From JBLIAZ01 sp047632015 (GTDB lineage: Bacteria; Bacteroidota; Bacteroidia; Flavobacteriales_C; GCA-002722245), in assembly GCA_047632015.1 (NCBI GenBank), contig JBLIBC010000003.1:1-28595 (forward strand): 28,595 nt of DNA, written 5' to 3'. Position numbers and translations under genes: made by a program. The notes under the pieces are model-generated. The model did no database searches, had not been told where the DNA came from, and worked only from the letters and a program-made list of their open reading frames with translations. Positions 1-8,672 of the stretch are shown piece by piece (position 1 is the first letter of the stretch; the number at the start of each line of letters is the position of its first letter).

Positions 1-427
1 ATACTTTGATTATTTCTTTTGTAAGTACTTCAATATTAGAAATGTTAAAGGTGGAATTTCCAAAGGATGTGATAAAATCAAATTTTTGATCGAGCTCTTG
101 GTTGTCAATGTCTAATTCTATAAATGCTAAAACATCACTTTTGAAAGTTGAATTGCAAGCTTGTATTGCGTTAGCGGAAAAATCTACACCTAATGCATTT
201 TTAAAATATTGGCTTAATGCATTGGTTTTAACACCGTCCCCGCAAGCAATATCCAATAAAGAATGCCGGTTTAAATTTTTAATGTCAAGCTTCTTGAGTA
301 CGTTATTGAAACGAATGTCCGTGGACACATGTTCGTCTTTGATTTCAGTAAACGACTTTACTTTGTTGGCATAAGTATTTTCATATACCTCTTTGACATG
401 TGTTCTATCGTAGTTTACGGACTCCAA
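1..427 (-). CDS. Class I SAM-dependent methyltransferase, N-terminal part (runs off the window edge)
   Basis: The minus-strand frame is open from 427 to the window edge and gives about 142 residues. It carries methyltransferase motif I (LLDIACGDG, about residues 57-65), then GVDFSANAI with the acidic residue expected at the end of strand 2, and later DFITSFGNST. This is the SAM-binding half of a Rossmann-fold methyltransferase; the C-terminal half and the substrate are unknown. I see no in-frame ATG. An in-frame TGA lies just upstream (minus strand), so the best start is TTG at 427-425, giving MESVNYDRTH. The gene is divergent from the flippase at 516, with 88 bases between them. That neighbour makes a glycan or small-molecule methyltransferase possible, but this is only a contextual guess. 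The family is clear; the start codon is less sure. Confidence 0.75.
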   Translation of the reverse strand, partial: MESVNYDRTHVKEVYENTYANKVKSFTEIKDEHVSTDIRFNNVLKKLDIKNLNRHSLLDIACGDGVKTNALSQYFKNALGVDFSANAIQACNSTFKSDVLAFIELDIDNQELDQKFDFITSFGNSTFNISNIEVLTKEIIKV

Positions 428-515
428 GTTGTTATTTATTTGTAATCAAGTTTTACAAAAATTAATATAAAAGTTTAATATACAGCTTGATATAATTGTT
501 TTTATTTGCAGGAAG

Positions 516-1973
516 ATGGGAGTGGTTAAAAAACAAGGTATTCAAAATACAATAGTGTCCTATGTAGGTTCTGGTTTGGGCTTTTTGAATAAAGTGTTGC
601 TTTTCCCAAAAATATTTGTGCTAGAACAAGTGGGACTTGTCAATGTATTAGGGAGTATTACATTATTGTATGCTCAGGTGGCAGGATTTGGAGTATACAA
701 CGTCATTATTCGGTTTTTCCCTCAGTATCAAAAAGAGAATAAAAAGGGGTTTTTGTCCCTGATTATAATGTGGTTTTTACTCGGTTTTGCATTATGTACT
801 GGACTCTTTTTAATTTTTCACGATTATACCAAAGAATACTTATTTGCTAAATCACCTTTGCTACAAGAGTATTTCCATTGGATTGCTCCTTTGGCCTTTT
901 TAGTCTTGTTTTTTGAAGTCTTAGCAAGTTATGCGCGCGCTTTGTTAAAATCAGTATTTGCTTCTTTTTTGAAAGATTTTGTGTTGCGATTACTGATGAC
1001 AATAGTTGTGGTCTTGTTCTATTTTGATTTGATTGACTTTAGTGCTTTCATTGCATTATTTGTGGGAACTTACTTCGTGCTAGTGCTAATTATGCTTGGA
1101 TATTTTATGTATTTAGGTGAGTTAAAACTTGGAAAGCTAAATATAGTTCCATCAGAATTTAAACAATTGCTGAAGTTCGGGGGGTTTGTTTTTTTAGCTG
1201 AATCAAGCAGTTTGCTAGTGAGTAACATTGATGCCTTTATGCTAACTGCGTACAATGGACTAGCCGATCCGGGAATTTATACCACTATGATATTTTTAAC
1301 TTCTGCCTTTTTGATTCCTTATCGAGGTATGGCAAAAATAGCAACGCCCATTATACCACGTTTATGGAAAGAAAATAAAACAGATGAGATCCAATCTTTA
1401 TATACAAAATTTTCAGCGACTAACTTTTTTATGGGTGGCGTGCTTTTCATGTTGATTTTGGCCAATATTGAGCTGTTGTTTTTGTTTTTACCCCCAGAGT
1501 TCAGAGCTGGTTTGCTTGTTTTTACAATAGTTGGGCTAGCGCGTTTGGCAGAGGTACTGTACGGGATTAATGGTGTTATTTTAGTGAATTCTAGCAAGTA
1601 CAAGGTCGATTTAATTTTTGCGGTGATACTTATTGTCATAACCATTGTGACCAACTATTTATTTATTCCAATTTGGGGAATGATGGGAGCCACTGTAGCA
1701 TCATTTATTTGTATTGTGTTGATTAATTTTATTCGTGGAATGTACTTGAGAAGGGCGTTTGGATTTAAGCTTTTTAACAAACAAATTCTGTTAAGTATTG
1801 GATTTTTTTCTGTCGCGTTTGCGGCGCTGAACTTAATCAATATTTCGAGCCTGATGATCGAAATGCTGCTTAAAAATTTGGTTGTAATTATATTATTTGC
1901 CTTGCCAGTTCTGTATTTGAAATTGGCACCGGAAATAAACAAAACCTTGCAAGAATTGAGAAGAAAGTTCTAA
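516..1973 (+). CDS. Wzx-like polysaccharide flippase (MOP/PST superfamily membrane protein)
   Basis: A protein of 485 residues, almost entirely hydrophobic segments separated by short charged loops, consistent with 12-14 transmembrane helices. Length and layout fit the oligosaccharide flippase (RfbX/Wzx, MATE-like) family, which moves undecaprenyl-linked repeat units across the inner membrane. The N-terminus (MGVVKKQGIQNTIVSYVGSG) is typical of the family, with a short basic cytoplasmic stretch before helix 1. The TAYNGLADPGIYTT segment near residues 243-256 resembles the loop after the central helices in these proteins. No Shine-Dalgarno is needed or obvious. The gene converges with the hexapeptide protein at 1990, leaving 16 bases. 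The substrate cannot be read from sequence. The fucose-related operon at 20494-13029 could supply it, but the two are far apart. Another MOP-family exporter is the main alternative. Confidence 0.85.
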   Translation: MGVVKKQGIQNTIVSYVGSGLGFLNKVLLFPKIFVLEQVGLVNVLGSITLLYAQVAGFGVYNVIIRFFPQYQKENKKGFLSLIIMWFLLGFALCTGLFLIFHDYTKEYLFAKSPLLQEYFHWIAPLAFLVLFFEVLASYARALLKSVFASFLKDFVLRLLMTIVVVLFYFDLIDFSAFIALFVGTYFVLVLIMLGYFMYLGELKLGKLNIVPSEFKQLLKFGGFVFLAESSSLLVSNIDAFMLTAYNGLADPGIYTTMIFLTSAFLIPYRGMAKIATPIIPRLWKENKTDEIQSLYTKFSATNFFMGGVLFMLILANIELLFLFLPPEFRAGLLVFTIVGLARLAEVLYGINGVILVNSSKYKVDLIFAVILIVITIVTNYLFIPIWGMMGATVASFICIVLINFIRGMYLRRAFGFKLFNKQILLSIGFFSVAFAALNLINISSLMIEMLLKNLVVIILFALPVLYLKLAPEINKTLQELRRKF

Positions 1974-1987
1974 AGGAGGACTTTTAG
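1970..1987. terminator. Possible short bidirectional hairpin between convergent genes
   Basis: CTAAAG (1970-1975) and CTTTTAG (1981-1987) can pair around a GAGGA loop with one bulged T. On the plus strand the hairpin is followed by TTTTACTCTTT. It overlaps the flippase stop codon and lies 3 bases from the end of the opposing gene, as expected for a shared terminator. The stem is short and AT-rich, so support is weak. Confidence 0.25.
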
Positions 1988-1989
1988 TT

Positions 1990-2505
1990 TTACTCTTTAA
2001 ACCAAGAACTGTACTTAACGTAATTGTCCGCGATTCTATTGATTTCCCCTTCGATTAGGGTTTTATCAATGTCTTTTATTTTTTTGGCTGGAACTCCTGC
2101 GTATAATGATCCAGGCTCAATTATCGTTTTTTGTAGCACTACTGCTCCAGCTGCAATAATAGAATTTTCACCTACCACTACCCCATCCATTAAAATGGCT
2201 CCCATCCCAATTAAAACATTGTCCTTGATGGTGCAACCATGTACCATTGCGTTGTGACCAATGGAGACATTATTTCCAATGGTGGTCCCGTATTTTTCAA
2301 AAGTTCCGTGAATGCAAGCCCCGTCTTGAACATTGACTTTGTTACCCATTTTAATGAAGTTCACATCTCCCCTAACTACTGCATTAAACCAAAAACTGCA
2401 CTGATCACCGCAGTTAACTTCCCCAACTACAGTGGAGTTTTCAGCAAAATAGCAATCTTGTCCAAAGGAAGGAGCGTGTCCTCTTACTGTTTTAATTAAC
2501 GCCAT
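1990..2505 (-). CDS. Gamma-carbonic-anhydrase-like hexapeptide-repeat protein (YrdA/PaaY type)
   Basis: A protein of 171 residues, the usual length for this family. Nearly the whole chain shows the hexapeptide pattern of a left-handed beta-helix, for example NNVSIGHNAM and ENSIIAAGAVV, and such proteins are normally trimers. The three metal-ligand histidines of gamma-class carbonic anhydrases are present: H66 (ACIHGT), H84 (SIGHNA) and H89 (MVHGC). The early RGD at 45-47 also fits the family. The protein is cytoplasmic, with no signal peptide. Family members bind Zn or Fe; some are carbonic anhydrases while others have different or unknown roles, so activity is not proven. It starts 15 bases after the 7TM-HD gene stop, so the two are probably co-transcribed. 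Confidence 0.88.
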   Translation of the reverse strand: MALIKTVRGHAPSFGQDCYFAENSTVVGEVNCGDQCSFWFNAVVRGDVNFIKMGNKVNVQDGACIHGTFEKYGTTIGNNVSIGHNAMVHGCTIKDNVLIGMGAILMDGVVVGENSIIAAGAVVLQKTIIEPGSLYAGVPAKKIKDIDKTLIEGEINRIADNYVKYSSWFKE

Positions 2506-2520
2506 GGGTTCAGGTAATAT

Positions 2521-4641
2521 TTAGTGTGGGTATTCAACGCGTACATGGTAAATGTTCATGAGCATTTTCTTGAAAATCTTTTTAATTTGGGTGACATCTC
2601 GCAAGGTAATGTCGGCATTCACAAACTGGTCTTGAGTCATTTGATTACCTATTACACCTTCTACTAACATGTCAATTTTTTCAACATTTGGTTGCTTAAT
2701 GCTCCTTGATGCCGCTTCTACGGAATCCGACATCATAAGCACTGCACTTTCTTTGGAAAATGGAATTGGACCAGGATAATTAAATGCTCCAAAGTCTGTT
2801 TCTTCCGGGTTTTCTTCTTTGAATTTTCTGAAAAAGTATTCCGTTTTAGTGGTGCCGTGATGTGTCCTGATGAAATCAATAATCAAATCAGGCAGCTTGT
2901 TTTTTTTGGCTATTTCGATGCCTTTGATGACGTGATTAATGATTATTTGAGCGCTCTCTTCGTAAGCTAGTTCATCATGTGGGTTAACACCTGTAGATTG
3001 GTTTTCAATGAAATACATTGGGGCATCCATTTTTCCAATGTCATGGTACAAAGCGGCAGTTCTAATTAACAGAGAGTTCCCTCCTATTTTAAAAATTGCT
3101 GCTTCGGCTAAATTAGCAACCTGTAAAGAGTGCTGAAATGTGCCGGGAGCTTTTCGGGATAGTTCACGAAGCAACTTGTTGTTGGTGTCTGCGAGTTCAA
3201 GCAAAGTTACGTCTGAAACGAATCCAAATATTTTTTCAAAAATGTAAATAACAGGATATGCTAGCAATGTTAAAAACGCAGAAATAGCTAACCAACCAAA
3301 AGTAAACCAATCAATTTTATCGAATTCTCCTTCGACAACTATGTTTAACGAGAGGTAACAAAGGGAGTATGAAAGTAATATTACCATGCTGGTAATGAAC
3401 AATTGTGATCGGTTACTGAAGTTGACAAAACCGTAAAGACCTACGATTCCTGCCACAAGTTGAATAAAGACATAGTGCAAGGCATTGGGTAAAATTAGAC
3501 CCAATAGTAGAACTACTATCAGTAAGACAAAAAAGGCCGTGCGAGAATCGAAAAATGAACGAATAATAAGTGGTATAATGCACAAAGGAACCATGTAAAT
3601 ATTAAAAATATCATAAGCAAGGACGATGCTTGTAAACACCACTGAAGACACAATGATGAGGAGTAAAAACACTAAGTTTTTGTTGTTTTCTAAAAAGCTT
3701 CTTCGGAAAAACAAAATGTACAAAGCAAAGCAGGTAATTAAGATGGATACTAGTAGTGCTTGACCAATTGTTATCGTGTATTTTTTTTGCGAGCTTAATG
3801 ATTGGTTTTTGTGTTTTTCTTTAAAGGAGTTCAGGACCTTAAAAAAGTAGTCGTTTACGATGTCTCCTTTTTTAATGATGCTTTGTCCTTTCAGAATTTC
3901 TTCTCCAGAAGTATTGATAGACTTTAAACTTTCGTTTAAGGATTTAAGCGTTTTTTCTTTACTAAAAACGATGTTTTCGGGGCGGTTTAGAAAGCTATTT
4001 TCCAGTGTGGTTTTTAGTAGCTTATCGCTTTTGTTTTCGGAGTCTTTAAATTGTGTAAAGATGTATTGTGTGGCAGTTTTTGGGGAGAACACATCACGAA
4101 TAGTATACTCAGCATAATATTTATTCCTGTATACAAAGAATTGGCTAGTGTCTGCAAACCCTTCCATTTCTGGCACTTGTTGAATGATGCCTTTGTTGTA
4201 TAAGTGAGTAATTATTTTATGTCCTGTTAACTGCAGCTCTTCGTAGCTTTTCTCTTTGTTTTTTTTGAATAAACTCAAAAGTCCACCTTCTTCTTTTTGT
4301 TCCTGTAGGAATTGCTTTTGATTCTTTAGCAGAAGGGTATCAAACTTTATAAGCGTAGTTGATAAAAGCTCGTCATTGTAATTAAAATATAACTTTGTTG
4401 CGTCCGTGAATTGTTTTGTTTCTGCAGCAATCTCTTCACTAGACTTGATAATTGGAATGTTGTATGGAGCAATTAAATCTTCATGGTACCAAGGTTTATT
4501 TTTTTGAAAGTCATATTTAAATGGCGCTTCTTTAGGAAAGAAATACACGATAATTAATGCAGATACAATAAACAGAGACACTTTGTATATGCCATCGTGG
4601 TTGTTTCTAATGAAATTGAAAAAAGCCTTGATGCGATTCAT
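2521..4641 (-). CDS. pgpH: 7TM-HD family protein, PgpH-type cyclic-di-AMP phosphodiesterase
   Basis: A protein of 706 residues with the layout of the PgpH/YqfF family. There is one N-terminal helix (about 20-36), a large extracytoplasmic domain (about 40-285), a block of about seven helices (about 290-475), then a cytoplasmic HD domain (about 495-700). HD metal ligands are visible: H504 (TFQHSLQ), H533-D534 (YHDIGKMDAP), H570 (INHVIKG), H594-H595 (RTHHGTT) and D639 (MMSDSVEAA). Characterised Gram-positive PgpH proteins hydrolyse c-di-AMP; the same job here is inferred from domain order. No diadenylate cyclase gene is in the window. The gene is divergent from the desaturase with a 200-base gap and is followed closely by the hexapeptide protein. 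I chose the ATG at 4641 because it places a basic stretch before helix 1. Confidence 0.88.
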   Translation of the reverse strand: MNRIKAFFNFIRNNHDGIYKVSLFIVSALIIVYFFPKEAPFKYDFQKNKPWYHEDLIAPYNIPIIKSSEEIAAETKQFTDATKLYFNYNDELLSTTLIKFDTLLLKNQKQFLQEQKEEGGLLSLFKKNKEKSYEELQLTGHKIITHLYNKGIIQQVPEMEGFADTSQFFVYRNKYYAEYTIRDVFSPKTATQYIFTQFKDSENKSDKLLKTTLENSFLNRPENIVFSKEKTLKSLNESLKSINTSGEEILKGQSIIKKGDIVNDYFFKVLNSFKEKHKNQSLSSQKKYTITIGQALLVSILITCFALYILFFRRSFLENNKNLVFLLLIIVSSVVFTSIVLAYDIFNIYMVPLCIIPLIIRSFFDSRTAFFVLLIVVLLLGLILPNALHYVFIQLVAGIVGLYGFVNFSNRSQLFITSMVILLSYSLCYLSLNIVVEGEFDKIDWFTFGWLAISAFLTLLAYPVIYIFEKIFGFVSDVTLLELADTNNKLLRELSRKAPGTFQHSLQVANLAEAAIFKIGGNSLLIRTAALYHDIGKMDAPMYFIENQSTGVNPHDELAYEESAQIIINHVIKGIEIAKKNKLPDLIIDFIRTHHGTTKTEYFFRKFKEENPEETDFGAFNYPGPIPFSKESAVLMMSDSVEAASRSIKQPNVEKIDMLVEGVIGNQMTQDQFVNADITLRDVTQIKKIFKKMLMNIYHVRVEYPH

Positions 4642-4725
4642 GAGTACAAATGAAAGGAAAAATTTTGCTACAGGATCGTATTCCTAATAGTTTTATGAAA
4701 AGATCGTTGTGAACATCACTGTTGG

Positions 4726-4740
4726 TTTTGCAGTGCAAAA
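4726..4740. promoter_or_regulatory. 15-bp palindrome, candidate operator for the desaturase promoter
   Basis: TTTTGCAGTGCAAAA is a perfect 7-1-7 palindrome. Ten bases of it (GCAGTGCAAA, 4730-4739) recur as an exact inverted copy TTTGCACTGC at 4774-4783, overlapping the promoter -7 element. Paired sites around a promoter are typical of repressor binding. The regulator is unknown. Confidence 0.45.
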
Positions 4741-4751
4741 AGAAACTTTCT

Positions 4752-4777
4752 TTGTTCAAAAAAAAGAGGTAAATTTG
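4752..4777 (+). promoter_or_regulatory. Bacteroidota-type promoter for the desaturase gene
   Basis: TAAATTTG at 4770-4777 exactly matches the Bacteroidota -7 consensus TAnnTTTG. A TTTG lies upstream at 4751-4754, but the 15-base spacing is shorter than usual. The predicted transcript would have a leader of roughly 55-60 bases before the ATG at 4842. Confidence 0.5.
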
Positions 4778-4841
4778 CACTGCCTTGAATGTGCTTGCAC
4801 GTGAATTTAAATGCTTTTCAAGAACTGATAACCCTTAGCCT

Positions 4842-5921
4842 ATGAGCGCACCAAAGTTTAAAATACCCGGTAAAAATTCCATGAGAAGGGAATTACGAAA
4901 AAGAACCAATGCTTATTTTAAAGATAAAGGCCAGGGTCCTACAGGAAATTCCGAGCTTTTTATTAAAGCTTGGGTGATTGCCCTTTCTTTTTTAAGCGTG
5001 TATATTTATTTGGTGTTTTTTAGTACTGGACACTCGGTAGTCTTAAATATTTTCATGTGTGTGTTGCTTGGGTTTTTGGGAGCAGCTATTGGGTTTAACA
5101 TTATGCATGATGGGGCTCATGGAAGTTTTAGCACTAAAAAGTGGTTGAATGAACTAACAGGAATGTCATTGAATTTTTTGGGTGCGAATGTGTTCATGTG
5201 GAAAACAAAACACAACACTGTTCATCATACTTATACAAACATTGAAGGAGTTGACGATGACCTTAACGCGAGGCCTATGTTGAGGCTTTGCCCTACTCAA
5301 AAGAGGTTTGGCATTCATAAATACCAGCATTTTTACTGTTTCGGTGCTTATTCTTTGTTGTATATTTATTGGGTAATTTTTACAGATTTCAAAAAATATT
5401 TTCAAGGTCATGTGGGAGGAATTCCAATTCCAAAAATGAGCGCGAAAGATCACTTTTTTTTCTGGGGGTTTAAAGCTTTTTTTGCTGCAACTTTTGTGAT
5501 ATTACCAATCGTTAAATTGACTTTTTTACCTTGGTTAGCAGGGTTTTTAATTTTCGGAATGGTTTCTGGAATTGTGATCAGCATTGTTTTTCAGTTGGCA
5601 CATGTTGTGGAAGAAACCAGCTATCCGGAAGTGAATGACGAAACAGGAACAACGGAGGATGAGTGGGTAATTCATCAGTTAAAAACTACAAGTAATTTTT
5701 CCCCAACTAGTTTGTTGGTGCGATGGTTTACAGGTGGATTAAATTACCAAGTGGAGCATCATTTATTTCCAAACATATCTCATATTCATTATCCTGCTAT
5801 TAGTAAAATAGTAGAGCAGCTCTGTAAAGAGTACGAGGTGCCTTATTTGACACACAAATATTTTAGTACAGCTGTAAAATCTCATTTAAAACATTTAAAA
5901 CACATGGGAGAAGCTGCATAA
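4842..5921 (+). CDS. Membrane fatty acid desaturase (acyl-lipid/acyl-CoA, front-end type without cytochrome b5 domain)
   Basis: A protein of 359 residues with the three histidine boxes of the di-iron membrane desaturases: HDGAH (89-93), HNTVHH (124-129) and QVEHH (303-307). The first residue of box three is Q rather than H, as in delta-6-like and linoleoyl-CoA desaturase-like enzymes (COG3239). Hydrophobic helices flank the boxes (about 42-88 and 205-255). The enzyme would sit in the inner membrane and introduce a cis double bond into an acyl chain using O2 and an electron donor. The N-terminal cytochrome b5 domain of eukaryotic front-end desaturases is absent, so electrons must come from a separate ferredoxin or cytochrome. 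Regiospecificity cannot be predicted. A palindromic operator candidate overlaps its promoter. purD follows after 27 bases. Confidence 0.9.
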   Translation: MSAPKFKIPGKNSMRRELRKRTNAYFKDKGQGPTGNSELFIKAWVIALSFLSVYIYLVFFSTGHSVVLNIFMCVLLGFLGAAIGFNIMHDGAHGSFSTKKWLNELTGMSLNFLGANVFMWKTKHNTVHHTYTNIEGVDDDLNARPMLRLCPTQKRFGIHKYQHFYCFGAYSLLYIYWVIFTDFKKYFQGHVGGIPIPKMSAKDHFFFWGFKAFFAATFVILPIVKLTFLPWLAGFLIFGMVSGIVISIVFQLAHVVEETSYPEVNDETGTTEDEWVIHQLKTTSNFSPTSLLVRWFTGGLNYQVEHHLFPNISHIHYPAISKIVEQLCKEYEVPYLTHKYFSTAVKSHLKHLKHMGEAA

Positions 5922-5948
5922 AGCAGACACCCGAAAGTCAATTATATC

Positions 5949-7232
5949 ATGAACGTATTAATTATTGGCTCTGGTGGACGAGAGCACGCAGTAGGTTGGA
6001 AAATTAAGCAAAGCGACCTTTTAAATGATTTGTATTTTGCACCTGGTAATGCAGGAACAAGTGATTTAGGAGAAAATATTCAAGTTGATGTCAATGATTT
6101 TGAAAGCATCAAATCAGAGGTTTTATCTAAACAAATTGATTTAGTTTTTGTTGGCCCCGAAGACCCATTAGTAAATGGCATTCATGATTTCTTTTTAGCT
6201 GATGAAGAATTAAAAAATATTCCAGTAATAGGACCGCAAAAAAAAGGAGCTTGGTTGGAAGGAAGCAAAGAGTTTTGTAAAGAATTCATGCATAAAAGTG
6301 GTGTTCCAACTGCTGCATATAAAGCATTTACTGCCGGCACTTACAATGATGGATGTGAGTTTTTAGACTCGTTAAAATCGCCTTACGTGTTAAAAGCTGA
6401 CGGATTAGCAGCTGGGAAAGGTGTGTTGATATTGGAAGACTTATCAGAAGCAAAAGCTGAATTAAAAGAAATGTTGATGAACGCCAAGTTTGGTGCTGCA
6501 TCTGCAAAAGTTGTCATTGAGGAATTCATGCACGGGATTGAGCTTTCTGTTTTTGTATTAACAGATGGTGATAATTACGTCATATTACCTGAAGCTAAAG
6601 ACTATAAAAGAATCGGTGAAGGTGACACAGGCTTAAACACTGGAGGGATGGGAGCAATTACACCTGTCCCATTTGCTGATGCAGATTTCATGAAAAGGGT
6701 GGAAACCGAAGTGGTTATTCCAACAATTCAAGGACTAAAAGATCAGGACATTCCCTATAAAGGCTTTTTATTCATAGGCCTAATGAACGATAACGGAAGC
6801 CCACGGGTTGTAGAATACAATGTGCGTTTAGGTGATCCCGAAACGGAAGTGGTGTTGCCAAGACTTAAGACTGATTTACTAGCGCTATTTAAGGCTGTGG
6901 GAGAGGGGACGTTGGGTGAATGTACTGTAGAGTTTGATGACAGGGCGGTGTGTACTGTAATCATGGTTTCTGGAGGCTATCCTGAAGCCTATGAAAAGGG
7001 TGCAGAGATTACGGGATTTGACAAAACGAAAGACAGCATTGTATTTCATGCTGGAACAAAAATGGAGAACGGAAAAGTTGTGACTAACGGAGGAAGGGTT
7101 TTGGCGGTTAGTTCTTATGGGAGAGACTTTAATGAAGCCTTGGAAAAATCTTACGTTAACACCGCTCTTCTTGATTACGATAAAAAATATTTCAGAAGTG
7201 ATTTGGGGTTTGATTTACAAAAATACCTGTAA
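5949..7232 (+). CDS. purD: Phosphoribosylamine-glycine ligase (GAR synthetase)
   Basis: A protein of 427 residues, normal full length for PurD. It shows GSGGREH (7-13) in the N-domain, GPEDPLVNG (69-77), the ATP-grasp segment KADGLAAGKGV (149-159), NTGGMGA (230-236) and the metal/ATP site EYNVRLGDPETE (289-300). The enzyme joins 5-phosphoribosylamine and glycine using ATP, the second step of de novo purine synthesis, in the cytoplasm. It lies 27 bases after the desaturase and only 6 bases before the GT-C gene, suggesting one transcript. No other purine gene is in the window. Confidence 0.97.
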   Translation: MNVLIIGSGGREHAVGWKIKQSDLLNDLYFAPGNAGTSDLGENIQVDVNDFESIKSEVLSKQIDLVFVGPEDPLVNGIHDFFLADEELKNIPVIGPQKKGAWLEGSKEFCKEFMHKSGVPTAAYKAFTAGTYNDGCEFLDSLKSPYVLKADGLAAGKGVLILEDLSEAKAELKEMLMNAKFGAASAKVVIEEFMHGIELSVFVLTDGDNYVILPEAKDYKRIGEGDTGLNTGGMGAITPVPFADADFMKRVETEVVIPTIQGLKDQDIPYKGFLFIGLMNDNGSPRVVEYNVRLGDPETEVVLPRLKTDLLALFKAVGEGTLGECTVEFDDRAVCTVIMVSGGYPEAYEKGAEITGFDKTKDSIVFHAGTKMENGKVVTNGGRVLAVSSYGRDFNEALEKSYVNTALLDYDKKYFRSDLGFDLQKYL

Positions 7233-7238
7233 GCCATT

Positions 7239-8639
7239 ATGGGACTTACGCAAGAAAACATATTAGGGCGCTATTTATTGCTTTTTAGTGTAGCTTTATT
7301 TTTACTCTTAACTATCCCATCCTTGTTTTCCGACGGGATGTTTCTAGATGGATTGATGTATGCCTCGATAGCGAAAAACCTTTCTTTAGAGCACGGTGGT
7401 GTATGGAGTTTGCACTACACTAACACATTTGCCAGCGAGTTTAACGGACACCCTCCTTTGGCGTTTTTGCTACAAAGTTTGGTTTTCAAGTTGTTTGGTG
7501 ACCATCTGTGGGTTGAGAGATGGTATTCCTTAGGCACTTATTTCGCCATTTCATTTTTTCTATATAGAATATGGAAATTCATTGGAAAAAGCAAAGGAAC
7601 GTTTTGGCTGCCGATGTTGTTTTTAGCCTTAGTTCCCTTGATGACATGGTCGACAGCGAATAACATGTTGGAGAACACAATGAGTGTTTTTACCTGTGCT
7701 GCTGTTTATTTTTATCTTTTAAGTACACGAGGATTAAAGTATTGGTTTTTGCTGTTGAGCGCTTTGATGGTTGTATTTGCTTTTTTGAGTAAAGGATTTA
7801 CAGGATTATATGTGTGGGTGTTTCCGTTTGTGTTTTGGTTAATTGGCAACCAACGAAATGTGAAAAGAGGACTTCTAGACGCCTTGTTTCTGGTTGCTCT
7901 TTCTGTTTTATTGATACTGATATTGTTTTATTTGAATGAAGATGCTTACAAGGCAATGGATCGCTACTATCAGATTCAAGTAGTGGGAAGTTTAGAAAGT
8001 GTAACTACAGTAAGGTCTAGGTTTTATATCGTAACTAAATTGCTCACGGAATTACTGATCCCTTTAGGGATCATGTTATTGTTATATTTATGGGCAAAAA
8101 GAACGGGGAATCGTATTTCTCTGCGTTCTGATGAGAAGGTTGCTGTTGTCTTTTTTATAGTAGGATTCTGTGGTGTACTTCCTATCGTAGTGAGCCTGAA
8201 ACAAAGTGGTTTTTATATAGTTACTACTTTTCCTTTCTTTGTTATCGCATTGTCATTGCTTGTTATAAATGGTGCGGAATTGTTTCAGAGGTCAGTATTA
8301 TTGACTAGGCTTAAATTAGTTAAAGTAATTGTATTGGTGCTAGCCGTGGGATGTGTGGTGATGTTCTTTGTGTCTATTTCTAGGATTGGTAGGGACAAGA
8401 GTAAGATTATTATGTTGACTACGTTCGATGACGATATTGAGGATGATACAACGATTTTTATTCCAAGGAACATGTGGTCTGATTGGAATATTCACGCTTA
8501 TTTTTCACGTTTGAAAAATGTAAGCTTATCTACTAATACACCTGATCAGGGTGCGTTATATTTATCAAAGGATGTGGAAGGGGGTGAATTTGAATTAACT
8601 TCGCAGTCGGAAGGTTATTTTTTGTATATAGTGAAATAG
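7239..8639 (+). CDS. GT-C fold glycosyltransferase (ArnT/PMT, GT39-like), integral membrane
   Basis: A protein of 466 residues with many transmembrane helices and a short C-terminal periplasmic tail. The segment after helix 1 (SDGMFLDGLMYASIAKNL, about 31-48) has the acidic residues D32 and D37 in the first large extracytoplasmic loop, typical of GT-C enzymes. EFNGHPPLAFLL follows, as in ArnT/PMT (PF13231/PF02366-like) proteins. Such enzymes take sugar from a polyprenyl-phosphate donor and transfer it to lipid or protein on the outer face of the membrane. Acceptor and sugar are unknown. It starts 6 bases after purD and ends 33 bases before mnmG. The class is well supported, the specific function is not. 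Confidence 0.8.
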   Translation: MGLTQENILGRYLLLFSVALFLLLTIPSLFSDGMFLDGLMYASIAKNLSLEHGGVWSLHYTNTFASEFNGHPPLAFLLQSLVFKLFGDHLWVERWYSLGTYFAISFFLYRIWKFIGKSKGTFWLPMLFLALVPLMTWSTANNMLENTMSVFTCAAVYFYLLSTRGLKYWFLLLSALMVVFAFLSKGFTGLYVWVFPFVFWLIGNQRNVKRGLLDALFLVALSVLLILILFYLNEDAYKAMDRYYQIQVVGSLESVTTVRSRFYIVTKLLTELLIPLGIMLLLYLWAKRTGNRISLRSDEKVAVVFFIVGFCGVLPIVVSLKQSGFYIVTTFPFFVIALSLLVINGAELFQRSVLLTRLKLVKVIVLVLAVGCVVMFFVSISRIGRDKSKIIMLTTFDDDIEDDTTIFIPRNMWSDWNIHAYFSRLKNVSLSTNTPDQGALYLSKDVEGGEFELTSQSEGYFLYIVK

Positions 8640-8672
8640 TTTAAGGGTTTATAATCAGATTATTAGAAAAAT

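Noticed and set aside
102..374. Plus-strand 90-codon open frame at the left edge
   Set aside because: It is antisense to the methyltransferase frame, which carries motif I and other family features.
1972..1979. AAAGGAGG, a perfect Shine-Dalgarno-like string
   Set aside because: It overlaps the flippase stop and no start codon or reading frame follows. Genes in this window do not use such motifs. It is better seen as part of the small hairpin loop.
4798..4803. A second CACGTG core before the desaturase gene
   Set aside because: The flanks (CTTG on the left, AATTT on the right) break the parS consensus at several positions on both sides, so it is not a second ParB site.
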